From: an uncultured bacterium
GTDB taxonomy: Bacteria > Elusimicrobiota > Elusimicrobia > Elusimicrobiales > Elusimicrobiaceae
NCBI GenBank assembly: GCA_949291545.1
Contig: CASEWB010000009.1
Span: forward strand, 62,001-126,000
Reading direction: 5' to 3'
Length of the DNA: 64,000 nt
Positions 49,382 to 60,621 of the stretch are shown in pieces. Numbering within the stretch: position 1 is the first letter of the stretch; every line of letters begins with the position of its first letter. Below the pieces are notes generated by a model, which saw only the letters and a list, made by a program, of their open reading frames with translations, ran no database searches and had not been told where the DNA came from. The position numbers and the translations under genes were made by a program.

Positions 49382-51673
49382 TTATTTAGTTTGCGCCGCG
49401 TTTGTTTTGGCGGCGTGGGCCGCTTTAATCTGTTCGATTTCTTCCGGCGTTACGGTAACGATATTTTTGCATTTCGGGTAGCCGGAACAGCCCAAAAATT
49501 CCCCGCGCTTGGACGTGCGCAAAACCATCGGTTTGCCGCATTTGTCGCACAGGCGGTCCGTTACGATGGGGCCTGTAGAAGCGACTTTATGGCCTTCCGC
49601 GTCCAGCGAATAGGTGTTTTTGCATTTGGGGTAGGCCGAGCAAGCCAAGAATTTGCCGCGCCGCCCGGTGCGAATGACCATCGGCGCGCCGCATTTATCG
49701 CAAATTTCGTCCGTTTTTTCGGGCTGTACTTTTTCGCCGGAGCTGGTTAAATTGATTTTGCCTTTGCACTCCGGGTCGCTGCAGACGAGGTATTCCCCAA
49801 AGCGGCTTCTTTTTTTAAGCATCATTTTGCCGCAGACGGGGCATTTTTCGTCGGTTTCTTTGGCGGCGGGGCGCTGCATGCCTTTGTCGGCTTCGTCCAG
49901 TTCCTGTTTGAAATTGGTGTAAAAATCCGACAATAATTTCACCCATTCCTGGCTGCCTTCGGCCACTTGGTCGAGCTGTTCTTCCACGCCGGCGGTATAG
50001 GAAAGGTCCATAATTTCCTTAAAGAAATCTTTTAGGCTTTCCGTTACCGTAATGCCCAAATCCGTAGCTACCAGCTTGCTGGTTTTGGGTTGGCGGGCAA
50101 TGTATTTGCGGTCCAAAATCGTTTTAATCGTGGGTGCGTAGGTGGACGGGCGGCCGATGCCGTGCTTTTCAAGCGTTTTAATCAGGCTGGCTTCGTTGTA
50201 GCAGGGCGGCGGGGTGGTTTTGTGGTCTTTGGTTTTGATGTCCAAGAGTTTTAATTCGTCCCCTTCCGTCAGCACCGGCAAGAGCGCGCTGCCGTCTTCT
50301 TTTTCTTCGGTGGCGTCGTCGTCCTGGTCTTTATAAATGGACAGATAGCCCGGAAATTTGACCGTGCGCCCGCTGGCGCGCAGCACACATTCTTTTTCGC
50401 TCCCGGCGGCAATGTCAATGGCTACGGTATTGAACACCGCATCGGCCATTTGGCTGGCCACAAAGCGCAGCCAAATCAGTTCGTACAGTTTGTATTGGTC
50501 GGCGGTTAAGTAGGGCTTCATAGCCTGTGGGGTGCGGCGCACGTCCGTTGGGTGGATAGATTCGTGCGCTTCCTGCGCGCCCATTACTTTGCTTTTGTAG
50601 ACGGGTTGCTTGGCCGGCACAAAAGCGGGGCCGTATTTTTCGCCGATAAATTTTTTGGTCTGTTCCTGCAACAGTTTGGACACGTTAAACGAGTCCGTTC
50701 TCATATAGGTAATTAAACCGACGGTCTGGCCCGAAATTTCAATCCCTTCGTAAAGGTGCTGGGCCGTCATCATGGTTTTTTGGGACGGGAACCCCAGTTT
50801 GTTGTAGGCGTCCTGCTGCATGGAGCTGGTGATAAAAGGCGGTTTGGGCTTTTGTTTGACTTCTTTCTTTTCCACCTTCAGCACGGTGTTGGGGCCTTTG
50901 CGCAAAAGGTCCGACAGCGGGGCCAGTTTTTCCGGCTTGTCAAAAACGGTGGTTTTTACTTTGTAATCTTCGGCAAACAGTTTATAAGTGGTGGTTTGCT
51001 CCACATTTTTGCCTTGCCACTTGGTTACGCGCGCCCAAAAAGACGGTGCGGCACCGGGTTTTTCAAACTGGGCGCCGATGGTCCAGTATTCCTGTTCTTT
51101 AAATTCGGCGATTTCTTTGGCGCGTTCCGCCAGCAAACGTACGGCTACCGACTGTACACGCCCCGCCGATAAGCCGGAGGTGATTTTTTTCCACAACAGG
51201 GGGGACAATTTGTACCCTACAATGCGGTCCAAAATACGCCGGGCCTGCTGGGCGTTGACGAGGTTGTCGTCAATCTTGCGGGCGTGTGAGAAAGATTCCT
51301 CAATCGCCGACGGCGTAATTTCGTGGAAATAAATGCGCTGGTAGCGGTCCTTAGGAAGTTTTAACAGTTCCACCAAGTGCCACGCGATGGCTTCGCCCTC
51401 GCGGTCAGGGTCGGTAGCGAGGTAAATTTCGCTGGCGTTTTTGGCCGCGGCCGTCAGTTCCGCAATCAACCGTTTGGCGCGGTCCACCGGTACATAGGTG
51501 GGTTTAAAGCCGTGTTCTATATCCACCCCAATATCTTTGGAGGGCAAATCCCGCACATGCCCAAACGAGCTGCGTACGATAAAATCGTTACCCAAAATTT
51601 TGCTGATGGTTTTCTGTTTCGTGGGAGACTCTACAATAACCAGCTTTTTGCCTTTTGGATTGGTGTTTGCCAT
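49382..51673 (-). CDS. topA: DNA topoisomerase I
   Basis: 763 residues. Toprim domain at the N-terminus (KLVIVESPTKQKTISKIL; TDPDREGEAIAWHL), active-site Tyr in VGLITYMRTDSFN, and three C-terminal four-Cys zinc ribbons (CPVCGK...C..C; CDKCGAPM...; CDKCGKPM...). It relaxes negative supercoils. It lies 20 nt downstream of dprA, an arrangement (dprA-topA-xerC) common in bacteria. Confidence 0.96.
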   Translation of the reverse strand: MANTNPKGKKLVIVESPTKQKTISKILGNDFIVRSSFGHVRDLPSKDIGVDIEHGFKPTYVPVDRAKRLIAELTAAAKNASEIYLATDPDREGEAIAWHLVELLKLPKDRYQRIYFHEITPSAIEESFSHARKIDDNLVNAQQARRILDRIVGYKLSPLLWKKITSGLSAGRVQSVAVRLLAERAKEIAEFKEQEYWTIGAQFEKPGAAPSFWARVTKWQGKNVEQTTTYKLFAEDYKVKTTVFDKPEKLAPLSDLLRKGPNTVLKVEKKEVKQKPKPPFITSSMQQDAYNKLGFPSQKTMMTAQHLYEGIEISGQTVGLITYMRTDSFNVSKLLQEQTKKFIGEKYGPAFVPAKQPVYKSKVMGAQEAHESIHPTDVRRTPQAMKPYLTADQYKLYELIWLRFVASQMADAVFNTVAIDIAAGSEKECVLRASGRTVKFPGYLSIYKDQDDDATEEKEDGSALLPVLTEGDELKLLDIKTKDHKTTPPPCYNEASLIKTLEKHGIGRPSTYAPTIKTILDRKYIARQPKTSKLVATDLGITVTESLKDFFKEIMDLSYTAGVEEQLDQVAEGSQEWVKLLSDFYTNFKQELDEADKGMQRPAAKETDEKCPVCGKMMLKKRSRFGEYLVCSDPECKGKINLTSSGEKVQPEKTDEICDKCGAPMVIRTGRRGKFLACSAYPKCKNTYSLDAEGHKVASTGPIVTDRLCDKCGKPMVLRTSKRGEFLGCSGYPKCKNIVTVTPEEIEQIKAAHAAKTNAAQTK

Positions 51674-51692
51674 AGTTCACTTCCTTATAAAA

Positions 51693-52829
51693 TTAAAATT
51701 TGCTTTTGCTGTATAGGCCGTTTTCGCAGGCCAGGAAACCTTTCACTTCCAGTTCAAACAGCAAAGACGCCGCTTCCGGCACATCAGCGCCGAGGGCCTC
51801 GGCAATTTGGTCCAAACTGGCCTGCCCGCCGCCCACGGCGTCCATCACCTCGCGCTGGCGAGGGGTCAAATCTTCTTCCGGTTTGGGCGGGGTGGGCACA
51901 TTCTTTTCAAAGAAGCGCGGGTCCAGCCCAAAGCGCAGCTGCTGTGGTATATAGTCTAGTATATCTGCAACAGCGGTTACAACCCCCGCACCGTCCCGAA
52001 TGAGCGCATTGGGCCCGCCGGACTGCGGGCTGTCTATCGGGCCGGGGACGGCCAAAACGTCTTTGCCCATTTCCAGCGCCAGCTTGGCGGTAATCAGTGC
52101 GCCGGACTTAATTTCACCCTCTACCACTACTACCGGCTGCGATAGCGCCGCAATAATGCGGTTACGCCGCGGAAAGTGGAAAGCGTTGGGCGGGCTATTA
52201 AACGGAAGCTCGCTAATAACAGCCCCGCCATATTGCAAAAGGGCTTTTTCCATGGCGCGGTTTTCCGGCGGATAGCAGCGCCCAATACCTGTGCCAATCA
52301 CGCCCACCGTAGGCTTTTTTAGCCGTACGGCCGCGGCGTGGCATTCGCTGTCCACCCCGCGCGCCAGGCCGCTTACAATCGTTACCCCGCATTGGGCCAA
52401 ATCGCCCGCCAGTTTGGCGGCGGCGCGCCGCCCATAAGGCGTAATTTTGCGCGTGCCCACCATACCCACGCAGGCTTGGCCTTCTGCCGGCAGGGCGCCC
52501 AGCACATACAGGGCGATGGGGGACTCTTTGATATTGCGCAATGATTGAGGGTATTCGTCGTCCTCCGGCAGATAGATGTGCCCGCCCAAGGCGGTGGTTT
52601 TGTCCCATTCTTCCTGCGGGTTGACGGCGTGGGCGTCTTTCAAAAGGCGGGCTGCCGTATCCGGGTTTAAGTTGGCTTCGCGCGACAGGGTTGGCGCGTC
52701 CTGCCGCAAGATTTCCTGCGCGGAACCGAAAATTTCAATTAGGCGTTCCAGCCAGTCCGCACGGAAGAACAAGCAAGCGTTTATCTGTATACGGGCCAGC
52801 CGTTCGGCGGCGGAAATGGACGGGTTCAT
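51693..52829 (-). CDS. dprA: DNA processing protein DprA
   Basis: 378 residues. N-terminal helix-hairpin region, a Rossmann-like core (GMVGTRKITPYGRRAA; TIVSGLARGVDSECHAAAV; VGVIGTGIGRCYPPEN) and a C-terminal winged helix (LTPRQREVMDAVGGGQASL). DprA loads RecA on incoming single-stranded DNA during natural transformation. The ATG overlaps the comM stop by 1 nt. Confidence 0.94.
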   Translation of the reverse strand: MNPSISAAERLARIQINACLFFRADWLERLIEIFGSAQEILRQDAPTLSREANLNPDTAARLLKDAHAVNPQEEWDKTTALGGHIYLPEDDEYPQSLRNIKESPIALYVLGALPAEGQACVGMVGTRKITPYGRRAAAKLAGDLAQCGVTIVSGLARGVDSECHAAAVRLKKPTVGVIGTGIGRCYPPENRAMEKALLQYGGAVISELPFNSPPNAFHFPRRNRIIAALSQPVVVVEGEIKSGALITAKLALEMGKDVLAVPGPIDSPQSGGPNALIRDGAGVVTAVADILDYIPQQLRFGLDPRFFEKNVPTPPKPEEDLTPRQREVMDAVGGGQASLDQIAEALGADVPEAASLLFELEVKGFLACENGLYSKSKF

Positions 52830-54367
52830 TAAATATCTGCCACTCCTTTGCGGTCCAGTGGGCGGTACTGCATTACTTCCACCAGGTGTTTGACTTCTAT
52901 ATTTTCCTTTCCTTCCAAGTCCGCAATCGTGCGGGCGGTTTTTAAAATTTTATCTAAACTGCGCGCGCTGAGCCCCAGCTTGCGCATAGCGGCTTCCAGC
53001 ACTTTGTCCGCTTCCGGCGGCAGGGGGCAAAATTCTTTGATTTCCCGCGGAGTCATAAAAGCGTTGGCGGTAGTGGACGAGTGTGCAAAGCGCTGGCGTT
53101 GGATTTCGCGCGCTTTCAGCACCCGCTCGCGGATTTGGGCGGAGGTGTCGCCCTCGCTTTTTTTGTTCCAATCCGTGTATTTGACGGGGTTTAAATTGAC
53201 GGTTAAATCAATGCGGTCCAACAGCGGCCCCGACAAGCGCGATTTGTAGCGGCTGACTTGCATCGGCGAACAGGTACAGGGAGTCACCGGGTCCCCCAGG
53301 TGGCCGCAGGGGCAAGGGTTCATAGCGGCCAGCAGGGTAAAACGGGCCGGATAGGTGACGGTTTCTTTTGCGCGGGAAATGGTTACGCGGCCGTTTTCCA
53401 GCGGTTCGCGCAGTACTTCCAAGGAGGAGCGGGAAAACTCGGCAAATTCGTCCAAAAACAGTACGCCGTTGTGCGCCAAAGACACTTCCCCCGGGCGCGG
53501 CGTGGACCCCCCGCCAATGAGCGCTACGTCCGAAATGGTGTGGTGCGGGTCCCGAAACGGGCGGCGAGTTAAGAGTTTGCTCTTGCCGATTAAATTGCAA
53601 ATGGAATAAATTTTGGTGATTTCCAGCGCTTCTTCCTGCGTCAGCGGCGGCAAAATGCCCGCAAAACGCTTGGCCAGCATACTTTTGCCTGTGCCGGGCA
53701 AACCAATCATTAGTACATTATGCCCGCCCGCGGCGGCAATTTCCAGCGCGCGTTTGGCCAAGGCCTGGCCTTTGACGTCCGAAAAATCCAATTCCGGGGG
53801 GATAGCTTCTTCCGGTTCCGGCACAAACGCCAGCTTTACGGCGCTTTCGTCCAGTTGGCCTTCCAGGTATAAAGCGAGGTCCTTTAAAGTATGCGGCGTG
53901 ATAAACGGCGTGGCGGACACTTGCCCTTCCAACACGTTTTGAGGGGGAATGACGGCTGTTTTGCCCAAATTTTTGCAGGAAATAAGCATGGGAAGCACGC
54001 CCGCGCACGGGCGCAAAGAACCGTCCAATGCAAGTTCCCCCAAAACCAGCAGATTTTTTGTTTTTTCTGCGGCTTCGGCAGATAACTGGCCGGAAGCCGC
54101 CAAAATGCCCAGCGCAATGGGCAGGTCGAACTGGGTGCCGCTTTTGCGCAGTTCGGCCGGGCTTAAATTGACGGTAATGCGTTTGTTGGGAAAATCAAAC
54201 CCGCTGTTGCGTACGGCCGCCACCACGCGTTCCTTGCTTTCGCGCACTTCCGCGTCCGGCAGGCCGACAACGGCCAACGTAGGCATACCCGCGGCAATGT
54301 CCACTTCCACGGATACGGCAAATCCTTCTATTCCTTTAATGGCGCCGGTGCATACGTTGGCCAGCAT
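52829..54367 (-). CDS. comM: ComM/YifB-family AAA+ ATPase
   Basis: 512 residues. N-terminal ChlI/Lon-like domain (GFAVSVEVDIAAGMPTLAVV), Walker A GLPGTGKSML, FLDEFAEFSRSSLEVLREP, and a zinc-binding loop CPCGHLGDPVTPCTCSP. ComM is a branch-migration helicase promoting recombination of transformed DNA in competent bacteria. Its coupling with dprA strengthens the transformation link. It starts 1 nt after the preceding lipoprotein gene stop. Confidence 0.92.
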   Translation of the reverse strand: MLANVCTGAIKGIEGFAVSVEVDIAAGMPTLAVVGLPDAEVRESKERVVAAVRNSGFDFPNKRITVNLSPAELRKSGTQFDLPIALGILAASGQLSAEAAEKTKNLLVLGELALDGSLRPCAGVLPMLISCKNLGKTAVIPPQNVLEGQVSATPFITPHTLKDLALYLEGQLDESAVKLAFVPEPEEAIPPELDFSDVKGQALAKRALEIAAAGGHNVLMIGLPGTGKSMLAKRFAGILPPLTQEEALEITKIYSICNLIGKSKLLTRRPFRDPHHTISDVALIGGGSTPRPGEVSLAHNGVLFLDEFAEFSRSSLEVLREPLENGRVTISRAKETVTYPARFTLLAAMNPCPCGHLGDPVTPCTCSPMQVSRYKSRLSGPLLDRIDLTVNLNPVKYTDWNKKSEGDTSAQIRERVLKAREIQRQRFAHSSTTANAFMTPREIKEFCPLPPEADKVLEAAMRKLGLSARSLDKILKTARTIADLEGKENIEVKHLVEVMQYRPLDRKGVADI

Positions 54368-54368
54368 A

Positions 54369-55475
54369 TTAGTTGAAACTCAGCACGATGGAATCGGCCG
54401 AGATGGCCACCACCGTAAAATTAACATTGTATTTGCGGATAATCTTGGCGGCCAGTTCTTCCGGGGTGGCGATATTGGCCGAAATTTCAAACTGGGCGGC
54501 CGAATTGGCGTAGCGAACCAGGTTGAAGTCTTCAATTTCGCGCAAATTGCGCAGGATATCCTGCACCTGTTTTAAGCGTTCGATGTTGCCGATGTCTTTG
54601 ATGGTGACGTTGAACACTTTAGCCGAGTTAATGGCGGCGTTAATCGGTTCCAACAGCTGTTTGGCGGCGGCTTCACACGCGGCAGAAATGGATTTTTGAG
54701 AAGCAATTTCCTCCATCGGGTCCAAACCGCTTAATTGGTCGGAGCCTTCCGCTACGACGGCATAATTGTTGGTGGAATACACCCGGATATTGGCCCGGGC
54801 CCGGTACGATTTAAACGGAGAGACCGTCCCCGGCAGGGCAGCCAGCGGATTGGTTTGTACGTCCGCCACTACCACAAAGCGCGCGCCTTCCTGGCGGGCT
54901 TGGTCGATAGTCGGGTTGGGGTTTTCAATATTGTTTTGGCTTAAATTTTCCCCGTTAATCAAGGCAAAAGAAGGATTTTTTAAGGCGCGGTAGATGGCTT
55001 GCTTGCAATCCTGGCGCAGGGATACTTCTTCGCCCACCATTTCGCGCGAGGTAACCAAAATGTTGGTTTTTTTGGCAAAAGCGTCCGCTTCGGATTGTTT
55101 GATAATGTCCCCGATGTCTTTCACCAGCACCATCGCTTTGATTTGGGTGTAAAATTCGTCCCCTTTGCGGTACGATTTTTGCACATGGCTGCGGCGGATA
55201 AACCCTGCCGTTTTGGATACAATTTTGTCTTCCACCAGCTGGGCTTGTTCTACCGTAGTGGCCGAAGAAATAAATACGCCGGCTACTTTTTCCACCGCGG
55301 CACGTTGCGCGGCCAAAATGCCGTCCTGCTTCATTTGTTTTAAATTGTTTTCGTCATACGGTACAAGCGATTCGGCAATGACGTATTCGCCTTCCCCTTT
55401 CGGGCCAATGCGAAAGGAACTGCACGCCGTTAGCAGCAGCGTGCCGGACAATAAAAGTAGCAAGAGCTTTTTCAT
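54369..55475 (-). CDS. Lipoprotein with FlgT/LPP20-like domains
   Basis: 368 residues. Lipobox LLTAC. Residues 40-130 match the pattern of FlgT N-terminal or related domains (GILAAQRAAVEKVAGVFISS; KTAGFIRRSHVQKSY). A middle domain follows (QEGARFVVVADVQTNPL) and a C-terminal domain like that of secretin-associated proteins (FNLVRYANSAAQFEISANI). No flagellar genes are present, so a flagellar role is doubtful; curli- or envelope-related assembly is an alternative. The gene overlaps the smaller LPP20 gene by 1 nt. Confidence 0.7.
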   Translation of the reverse strand: MKKLLLLLLSGTLLLTACSSFRIGPKGEGEYVIAESLVPYDENNLKQMKQDGILAAQRAAVEKVAGVFISSATTVEQAQLVEDKIVSKTAGFIRRSHVQKSYRKGDEFYTQIKAMVLVKDIGDIIKQSEADAFAKKTNILVTSREMVGEEVSLRQDCKQAIYRALKNPSFALINGENLSQNNIENPNPTIDQARQEGARFVVVADVQTNPLAALPGTVSPFKSYRARANIRVYSTNNYAVVAEGSDQLSGLDPMEEIASQKSISAACEAAAKQLLEPINAAINSAKVFNVTIKDIGNIERLKQVQDILRNLREIEDFNLVRYANSAAQFEISANIATPEELAAKIIRKYNVNFTVVAISADSIVLSFN

Positions 55476-55924
55476 TATTTCTTATCCTCCGGATCTAAGC
55501 CAGCCGCCTGCAAGCGTTTGCGGTCCAAACGCATAATAACGGCGCAGCCGCCGTCTTCCAAATATTCGGTGGACACCAGTTCCATTTGGCTGATTACGCC
55601 ATTGGCGGAAGTGTCAATCGTGCTGCCGGTGGAAACAGCGTCCACCACTTGCACATTGGCTTCCAAATTGGTGCCGTAGAGCACCTCGGTTGCCCGTTGA
55701 TAGGCGTGGGCGATGGCCGCTTCGCGGCTCATAATGCGGCGTTGGGAATCGGACGTGTGCGCCGGGTTGGCCGCTCCAAACCCGCGGACCCACAAGTAAT
55801 CGCTGTCCAAGAGTGTATCGTTGAAAGAAGGCGCAATAGCACCGTCTTTCACGGCGGATTTCATGGTGCCCGAGCACGCGCATAAACACAGCGCGGCCGT
55901 GCAAAGCATTAAAAGTTTTTTCAT
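55475..55924 (-). CDS. LPP20-like lipoprotein
   Basis: 149 residues. Lipobox in LCLCAC, then an LPP20-type domain (REAAIAHAYQRATEVLYGTN; GGCAVIMRLDRKRLQAAG). Such lipoproteins are outer-membrane proteins of unknown function, named after the Helicobacter protein. It starts 4 nt after the DnaA-like gene and is coupled with the FlgT/LPP20-like gene, so the three are probably expressed together. Confidence 0.72.
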   Translation of the reverse strand: MKKLLMLCTAALCLCACSGTMKSAVKDGAIAPSFNDTLLDSDYLWVRGFGAANPAHTSDSQRRIMSREAAIAHAYQRATEVLYGTNLEANVQVVDAVSTGSTIDTSANGVISQMELVSTEYLEDGGCAVIMRLDRKRLQAAGLDPEDKK

Positions 55925-55927
55925 AGG

Positions 55928-58900
55928 TTACCTCAATAATTCAGACAACACTTTTACATAAGTGCTGGGGGCTTTGGCGTCTTCAAAGTTAATGATGCCG
56001 CAGCGGATAAGCATAATTTCCAGCATATGCGTAAGAATGTCGTAAAAATTCTCGCGCACAGACGGGTCGCACACATTCAGCGCCGGCCCTAAAATAACGG
56101 CCCCTTTGAGTTTTTTGTTATCGCACAAGTTGGCAATTTTAAACGCAGAGGAAATGATGTTTTCCGTGGCGTAAGAGGAACGCACGGCAATTTCAAAGCT
56201 GCCTTCTATGCCCAGCTCTTTAGCACGCTGCTGCAGCGCGTACACCATCCAGTTCATCATATGCGAGCTGTTTTGCGGATAGAAAAACCCAATACGGCCC
56301 CATTCCCCGTTGCCCGACATGGAAATAGTGGAAATGCTTTCCGGGTCCCGGCTTAAGATTTCGCTGTTGGCGTCTTCGCCGGTGGTGGCCAAAAGTTTTT
56401 CAAAGATGGACGCTTGGGAACGTTCCGATTCCGGTACATGCGGGAAAATTAAATTTTCCAGCACTTTTAACCGGCGGATACTGCGTGTAACGGTGCCCAA
56501 CGTCATTTGCGGGCTGCCAAAGAATTCGTTGATTTGGGTATCGTTTAAATCCACCCCATTGTCTAGCAACATTTTTTTAACAATGCGCAAATGGGCCGCA
56601 CCGCTGGCCGGCTTTAATTCGGAAATCCAGCCGGAATCCAACTTAAATTTAATCAGTTCTTCCAGCTTTTCCAAACTTTCCGGCGGGTATTTGGAAGTAA
56701 TAACAATCTGCTTTTGGTCTTGTAAAAATTTATTGAGCAATTTGGAAATATGGGCCCGGTTTTGTTCGTTGATAGCCAACAAGTGGATATCGTCAATTAA
56801 TAAAACCTTTACCGTGTCCATAAATTTTTCAAATTTTTCAATGTTTCCTTCCATTACATAACGTTGGATTCCGCGCGACAAACGCACCCCGTTGGTCATA
56901 AAAATATTTTCCTGACCGTACTTCTTAGAGAAAGCGTAAGCCATGGCATTTAAGAAGTGCGTTTTGCCCGTCCCGGTTGCCCCGTGCAGCACCAGCGGGT
57001 TGTAAAGCTTGCCGGGGTTTTCAATGACGGAAATGGCCGTGGCGTGTGCAAAACGGTTGACGGACATGACCATTGTTTCCAGGGTATAAGTGGGCACCAA
57101 AGGCACTTCCAGCGGCCAGTTGTGCTTTTTAAGTTCCGAGAGGGGAATTTCGATGGAATGGTCAATCGTTTTGGTTTTTTCAATCATGGTGTTTGCCGCG
57201 GCCGGTTTGTACTGGGTTTGGCTCGGCGACGCAGCAGGGGCCGCTTTCGGGGCGGACGGAGCCACCGGTGTAGGCGCAGCGGGCGCCGCAGGCTGCTGCG
57301 GAGCCGCGGGCGGTACGGGCGCTTGAGTGGCGGGCTCTATCTTGCGTCTGATTCTAAAGGTGGTTTTTGGTTCTTGGTTTTCTTCCATAATAGGTTCCCC
57401 TGGATAAACTTTGTTTGAAGACGGCGTAGGCACGGGTGCGGACGCGGCTTCTTTTTTGGTTTTTAAGCGGAAAATAGTCCGTTTTGCTTTCGGTATTTCT
57501 GGCTGCGCTTCCACCGGCTGTTCCGGCGGCTGTGCGGCCGGTTTTTTGGCGGGAGGCGGCGTCTGCACATCGTGGAAAGACTTTTCGTACTGATGCTTCA
57601 TAATTTCGGTATTTAAAGTCGTTTCCAGGTTGAAAGTTTTGTCTAGCGAGTCGATTTTTTGGCCGCGGATAGTAATTTCCGGCAAATCTTCGTCTGGTTG
57701 TCCGTTGGCAATCACGCGGTGCTGGGGAGAAATAGTGTTTAATAATTCTACTTCTTCCGGCAGTTCCCCGGGGGCGGTATGTTCCACCGGGAAAGATACT
57801 TCTTCCGGTGCCGGCCCTAAGTTAAGCGGTTCGTCGTCCAATTGGGCCGGCTTAATAGAAAGCTGTTCCACTTGGGGCGCTTCGGCCTGGGGCTGCTCCG
57901 CCGCCGGCTGGCTAAATTGCGCCGGGTCTTCGGCAAGATCGGCCGAAGGCGTGGGGCGGGCGGCATTGGGCGGCAGCGTTTGGAGCGCGGCTTCTTTTTC
58001 CGCTTGCGGGGCCGCGGGTTCTTCCGTCCCTTGCTCCGGGGCGGAATTTTGCGCGTGCGCCTGGTTTTCTATTTGTTCAAAAGGGTCTTCCACTGTGTTT
58101 TCTACCGGGGAAGAAGCCGCGCTTTCAGCCGCGGGTTCGGCGGCGGTTTCTTGCGGTGCGGCGGCGTGTTTTAAAAAGTCCGTATCCTTTTTAGGCAGAC
58201 GGTCTGTGATGGTTTGTAAATCTTCTAAATCGACAAAACAGGTTTGGTCTTTGAGTTTTTGTTCAAAGATATTAAAAGACTCTTCCAAACTGTCTTTCCC
58301 ATCGGCTAAGGTATTAATTTTTTGGTCCCGCTGGGCTTGAGAATTTTTGGAAAGCTGTTGGTTTTCCAAATCCAAGAACATATCGTATTTCGTTTCGGCC
58401 GAAAAAATGTCCTCCAGCGGCATTTGCCCCAGCATAGTGCCTTCCATATCTTTAATCAGCATATCTTTATCGCTGATGGTAATCTCGCCGGATTTTTCTT
58501 TGTTGTGAACCGGCTGGCTTGCGGAAGGGGAAGCGATGGTTTGTTTTTCTAAATCCAAATGATTGGCGTCGTTGCTTAAATTAACGTGTTTGGCTTCCAA
58601 ATCATTAATTTGCTGGTTGGCGGCGGGGACATCGTCCGATATAACCGGCTGAACCGCCTGCGGGGCATCCTCGGCGTTGGGAGCCCGGAAAAAACTTTCG
58701 GAAGGGTCTAGGGTTACAAAAGTAGGGAATTCTTTGTCTTCTTTGGAAACGTCCGCGTTAAACAGCGGGTCGCCTAGAATGCCGCCCGGTACAAACTGGT
58801 TTACTTTATTGGTCTGTTCCACGCCTTCTTTTACGGCCGTGCGGATTTTTTCCAAGGTGTCTTCGTTTAAATCGGCCGGCAGTTCAAAAGAATAAACGTA

Positions 58901-59053
58901 AGGAGCCACGGCCGGTTGCGGCGGCTGGACGTATCCTTCCAGCTTTTTCGCAATCAAACGGGCGTCGTGTTCCGTGCCGTCCGTTACCAACGAGTAACGC
59001 AGGCTGTGGTCTTTCGGATCAATGCGGGAGATAATATCCCAGTTGTTTATCAT
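55928..59053 (-). CDS. Giant DnaA-like AAA+ ATPase lacking the DnaA DNA-binding domain
   Basis: 1041 residues. Residues 1-90 form a small ordered domain, then a long low-complexity part rich in Pro, Ala, Gln and Glu runs to about 640. A DnaA-type AAA+ domain follows at about 655-880: [18 protein letters not shown], Walker [11 protein letters not shown] near 690, LLIDDIHLL (Walker B) and [12 protein letters not shown]. DnaA domain IV, the DnaA-box-binding helix-turn-helix, is absent; instead an unrecognised region of about 160 residues ends the protein ([20 protein letters not shown]). It overlaps deoC by 4 nt. A signalling or localisation ATPase is more likely than an initiator. Confidence 0.8.
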   Translation of the reverse strand: MINNWDIISRIDPKDHSLRYSLVTDGTEHDARLIAKKLEGYVQPPQPAVAPYVYSFELPADLNEDTLEKIRTAVKEGVEQTNKVNQFVPGGILGDPLFNADVSKEDKEFPTFVTLDPSESFFRAPNAEDAPQAVQPVISDDVPAANQQINDLEAKHVNLSNDANHLDLEKQTIASPSASQPVHNKEKSGEITISDKDMLIKDMEGTMLGQMPLEDIFSAETKYDMFLDLENQQLSKNSQAQRDQKINTLADGKDSLEESFNIFEQKLKDQTCFVDLEDLQTITDRLPKKDTDFLKHAAAPQETAAEPAAESAASSPVENTVEDPFEQIENQAHAQNSAPEQGTEEPAAPQAEKEAALQTLPPNAARPTPSADLAEDPAQFSQPAAEQPQAEAPQVEQLSIKPAQLDDEPLNLGPAPEEVSFPVEHTAPGELPEEVELLNTISPQHRVIANGQPDEDLPEITIRGQKIDSLDKTFNLETTLNTEIMKHQYEKSFHDVQTPPPAKKPAAQPPEQPVEAQPEIPKAKRTIFRLKTKKEAASAPVPTPSSNKVYPGEPIMEENQEPKTTFRIRRKIEPATQAPVPPAAPQQPAAPAAPTPVAPSAPKAAPAASPSQTQYKPAAANTMIEKTKTIDHSIEIPLSELKKHNWPLEVPLVPTYTLETMVMSVNRFAHATAISVIENPGKLYNPLVLHGATGTGKTHFLNAMAYAFSKKYGQENIFMTNGVRLSRGIQRYVMEGNIEKFEKFMDTVKVLLIDDIHLLAINEQNRAHISKLLNKFLQDQKQIVITSKYPPESLEKLEELIKFKLDSGWISELKPASGAAHLRIVKKMLLDNGVDLNDTQINEFFGSPQMTLGTVTRSIRRLKVLENLIFPHVPESERSQASIFEKLLATTGEDANSEILSRDPESISTISMSGNGEWGRIGFFYPQNSSHMMNWMVYALQQRAKELGIEGSFEIAVRSSYATENIISSAFKIANLCDNKKLKGAVILGPALNVCDPSVRENFYDILTHMLEIMLIRCGIINFEDAKAPSTYVKVLSELLR

Positions 59054-59694
59054 TTTCCCTCTACGATCTTTACACCGCTGCTGGCGCCGATGCGGGTGGC
59101 TCCGGCGGCAACCATAGCGTCTAAATCTTCACGCGAACGCACTCCGCCTGAGGCTTTCACCTGCATATGGGCCGGAATGGATTTGCGCATAAGCGCCACA
59201 TCGGGCGCGGTGGCTCCTCCGCCCGTAAAACCGGTGGAAGTTTTTACAAAGTCCGCCTCCGCCTGGGCGCTGAGTTCACACGCTTTTACTTTTTCTTCGT
59301 CGGTAAGCTGCGAAGTTTCAATAATTACTTTTAATACATGGCCCAAACAAGCTTTGCGTACGGCTTGGATATCCTGCAAAACCGTTTGGTAATCTTGGGC
59401 TTTTAAGGCGCCGATGTTGATGACCATATCAATTTCATCGGCGCCGTTTTTCAAAGCGTCTTGCGTTTCGTATGCTTTTACGGCGGGGGTGTTCGCCCCC
59501 AGCGGAAAACCGATGACCGTACAGACTTTTACGTCCGACCCTTTCAGCTGTTCTTTGGCGTAAGACACCCACACCGGGTTAATGCACACACTAAAGAAGC
59601 CGTATTTGCGGGCTTCTTCGCATAAACGCTGGATATCCTGCCGGGTAGCAGCCGGTTTTAAAAGGGTATGGTCAATCAGTTTGGCTAAGTTCAT
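59050..59694 (-). CDS. deoC: Deoxyribose-phosphate aldolase
   Basis: 214 residues from ATG 59694 (AAGGAG 7 nt upstream); the longer frame reaches into tpiA and is rejected. [16 protein letters not shown] is the N-terminal signature. Catalytic Lys residues are in [10 protein letters not shown] and DFVKTSTGF (Schiff-base Lys). It cleaves 2-deoxyribose 5-phosphate to glyceraldehyde 3-phosphate and acetaldehyde. The product feeds TpiA, encoded immediately upstream, so the pair is a logical unit together with tdk for nucleoside use. Confidence 0.95.
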   Translation of the reverse strand: MNLAKLIDHTLLKPAATRQDIQRLCEEARKYGFFSVCINPVWVSYAKEQLKGSDVKVCTVIGFPLGANTPAVKAYETQDALKNGADEIDMVINIGALKAQDYQTVLQDIQAVRKACLGHVLKVIIETSQLTDEEKVKACELSAQAEADFVKTSTGFTGGGATAPDVALMRKSIPAHMQVKASGGVRSREDLDAMVAAGATRIGASSGVKIVEGK

Positions 59695-59710
59695 ACGAAA
59701 CTCCTTGTGA

Positions 59711-60466
<756 letters not shown>

Positions 60467-60621
60467 TTTATAAATCCTCTTTTTATTAAAAATACATAGA
60501 ACGCTCTCCCGTCCTTGGGCGAGAGACTTCTTATTAACATACTATCATAAAGAAAGAAAAATGAAAAGACTGTTTTCTAAGCGATAAACTTACTAATAGA
60601 AATGATTTTAATCGGGGTAAT

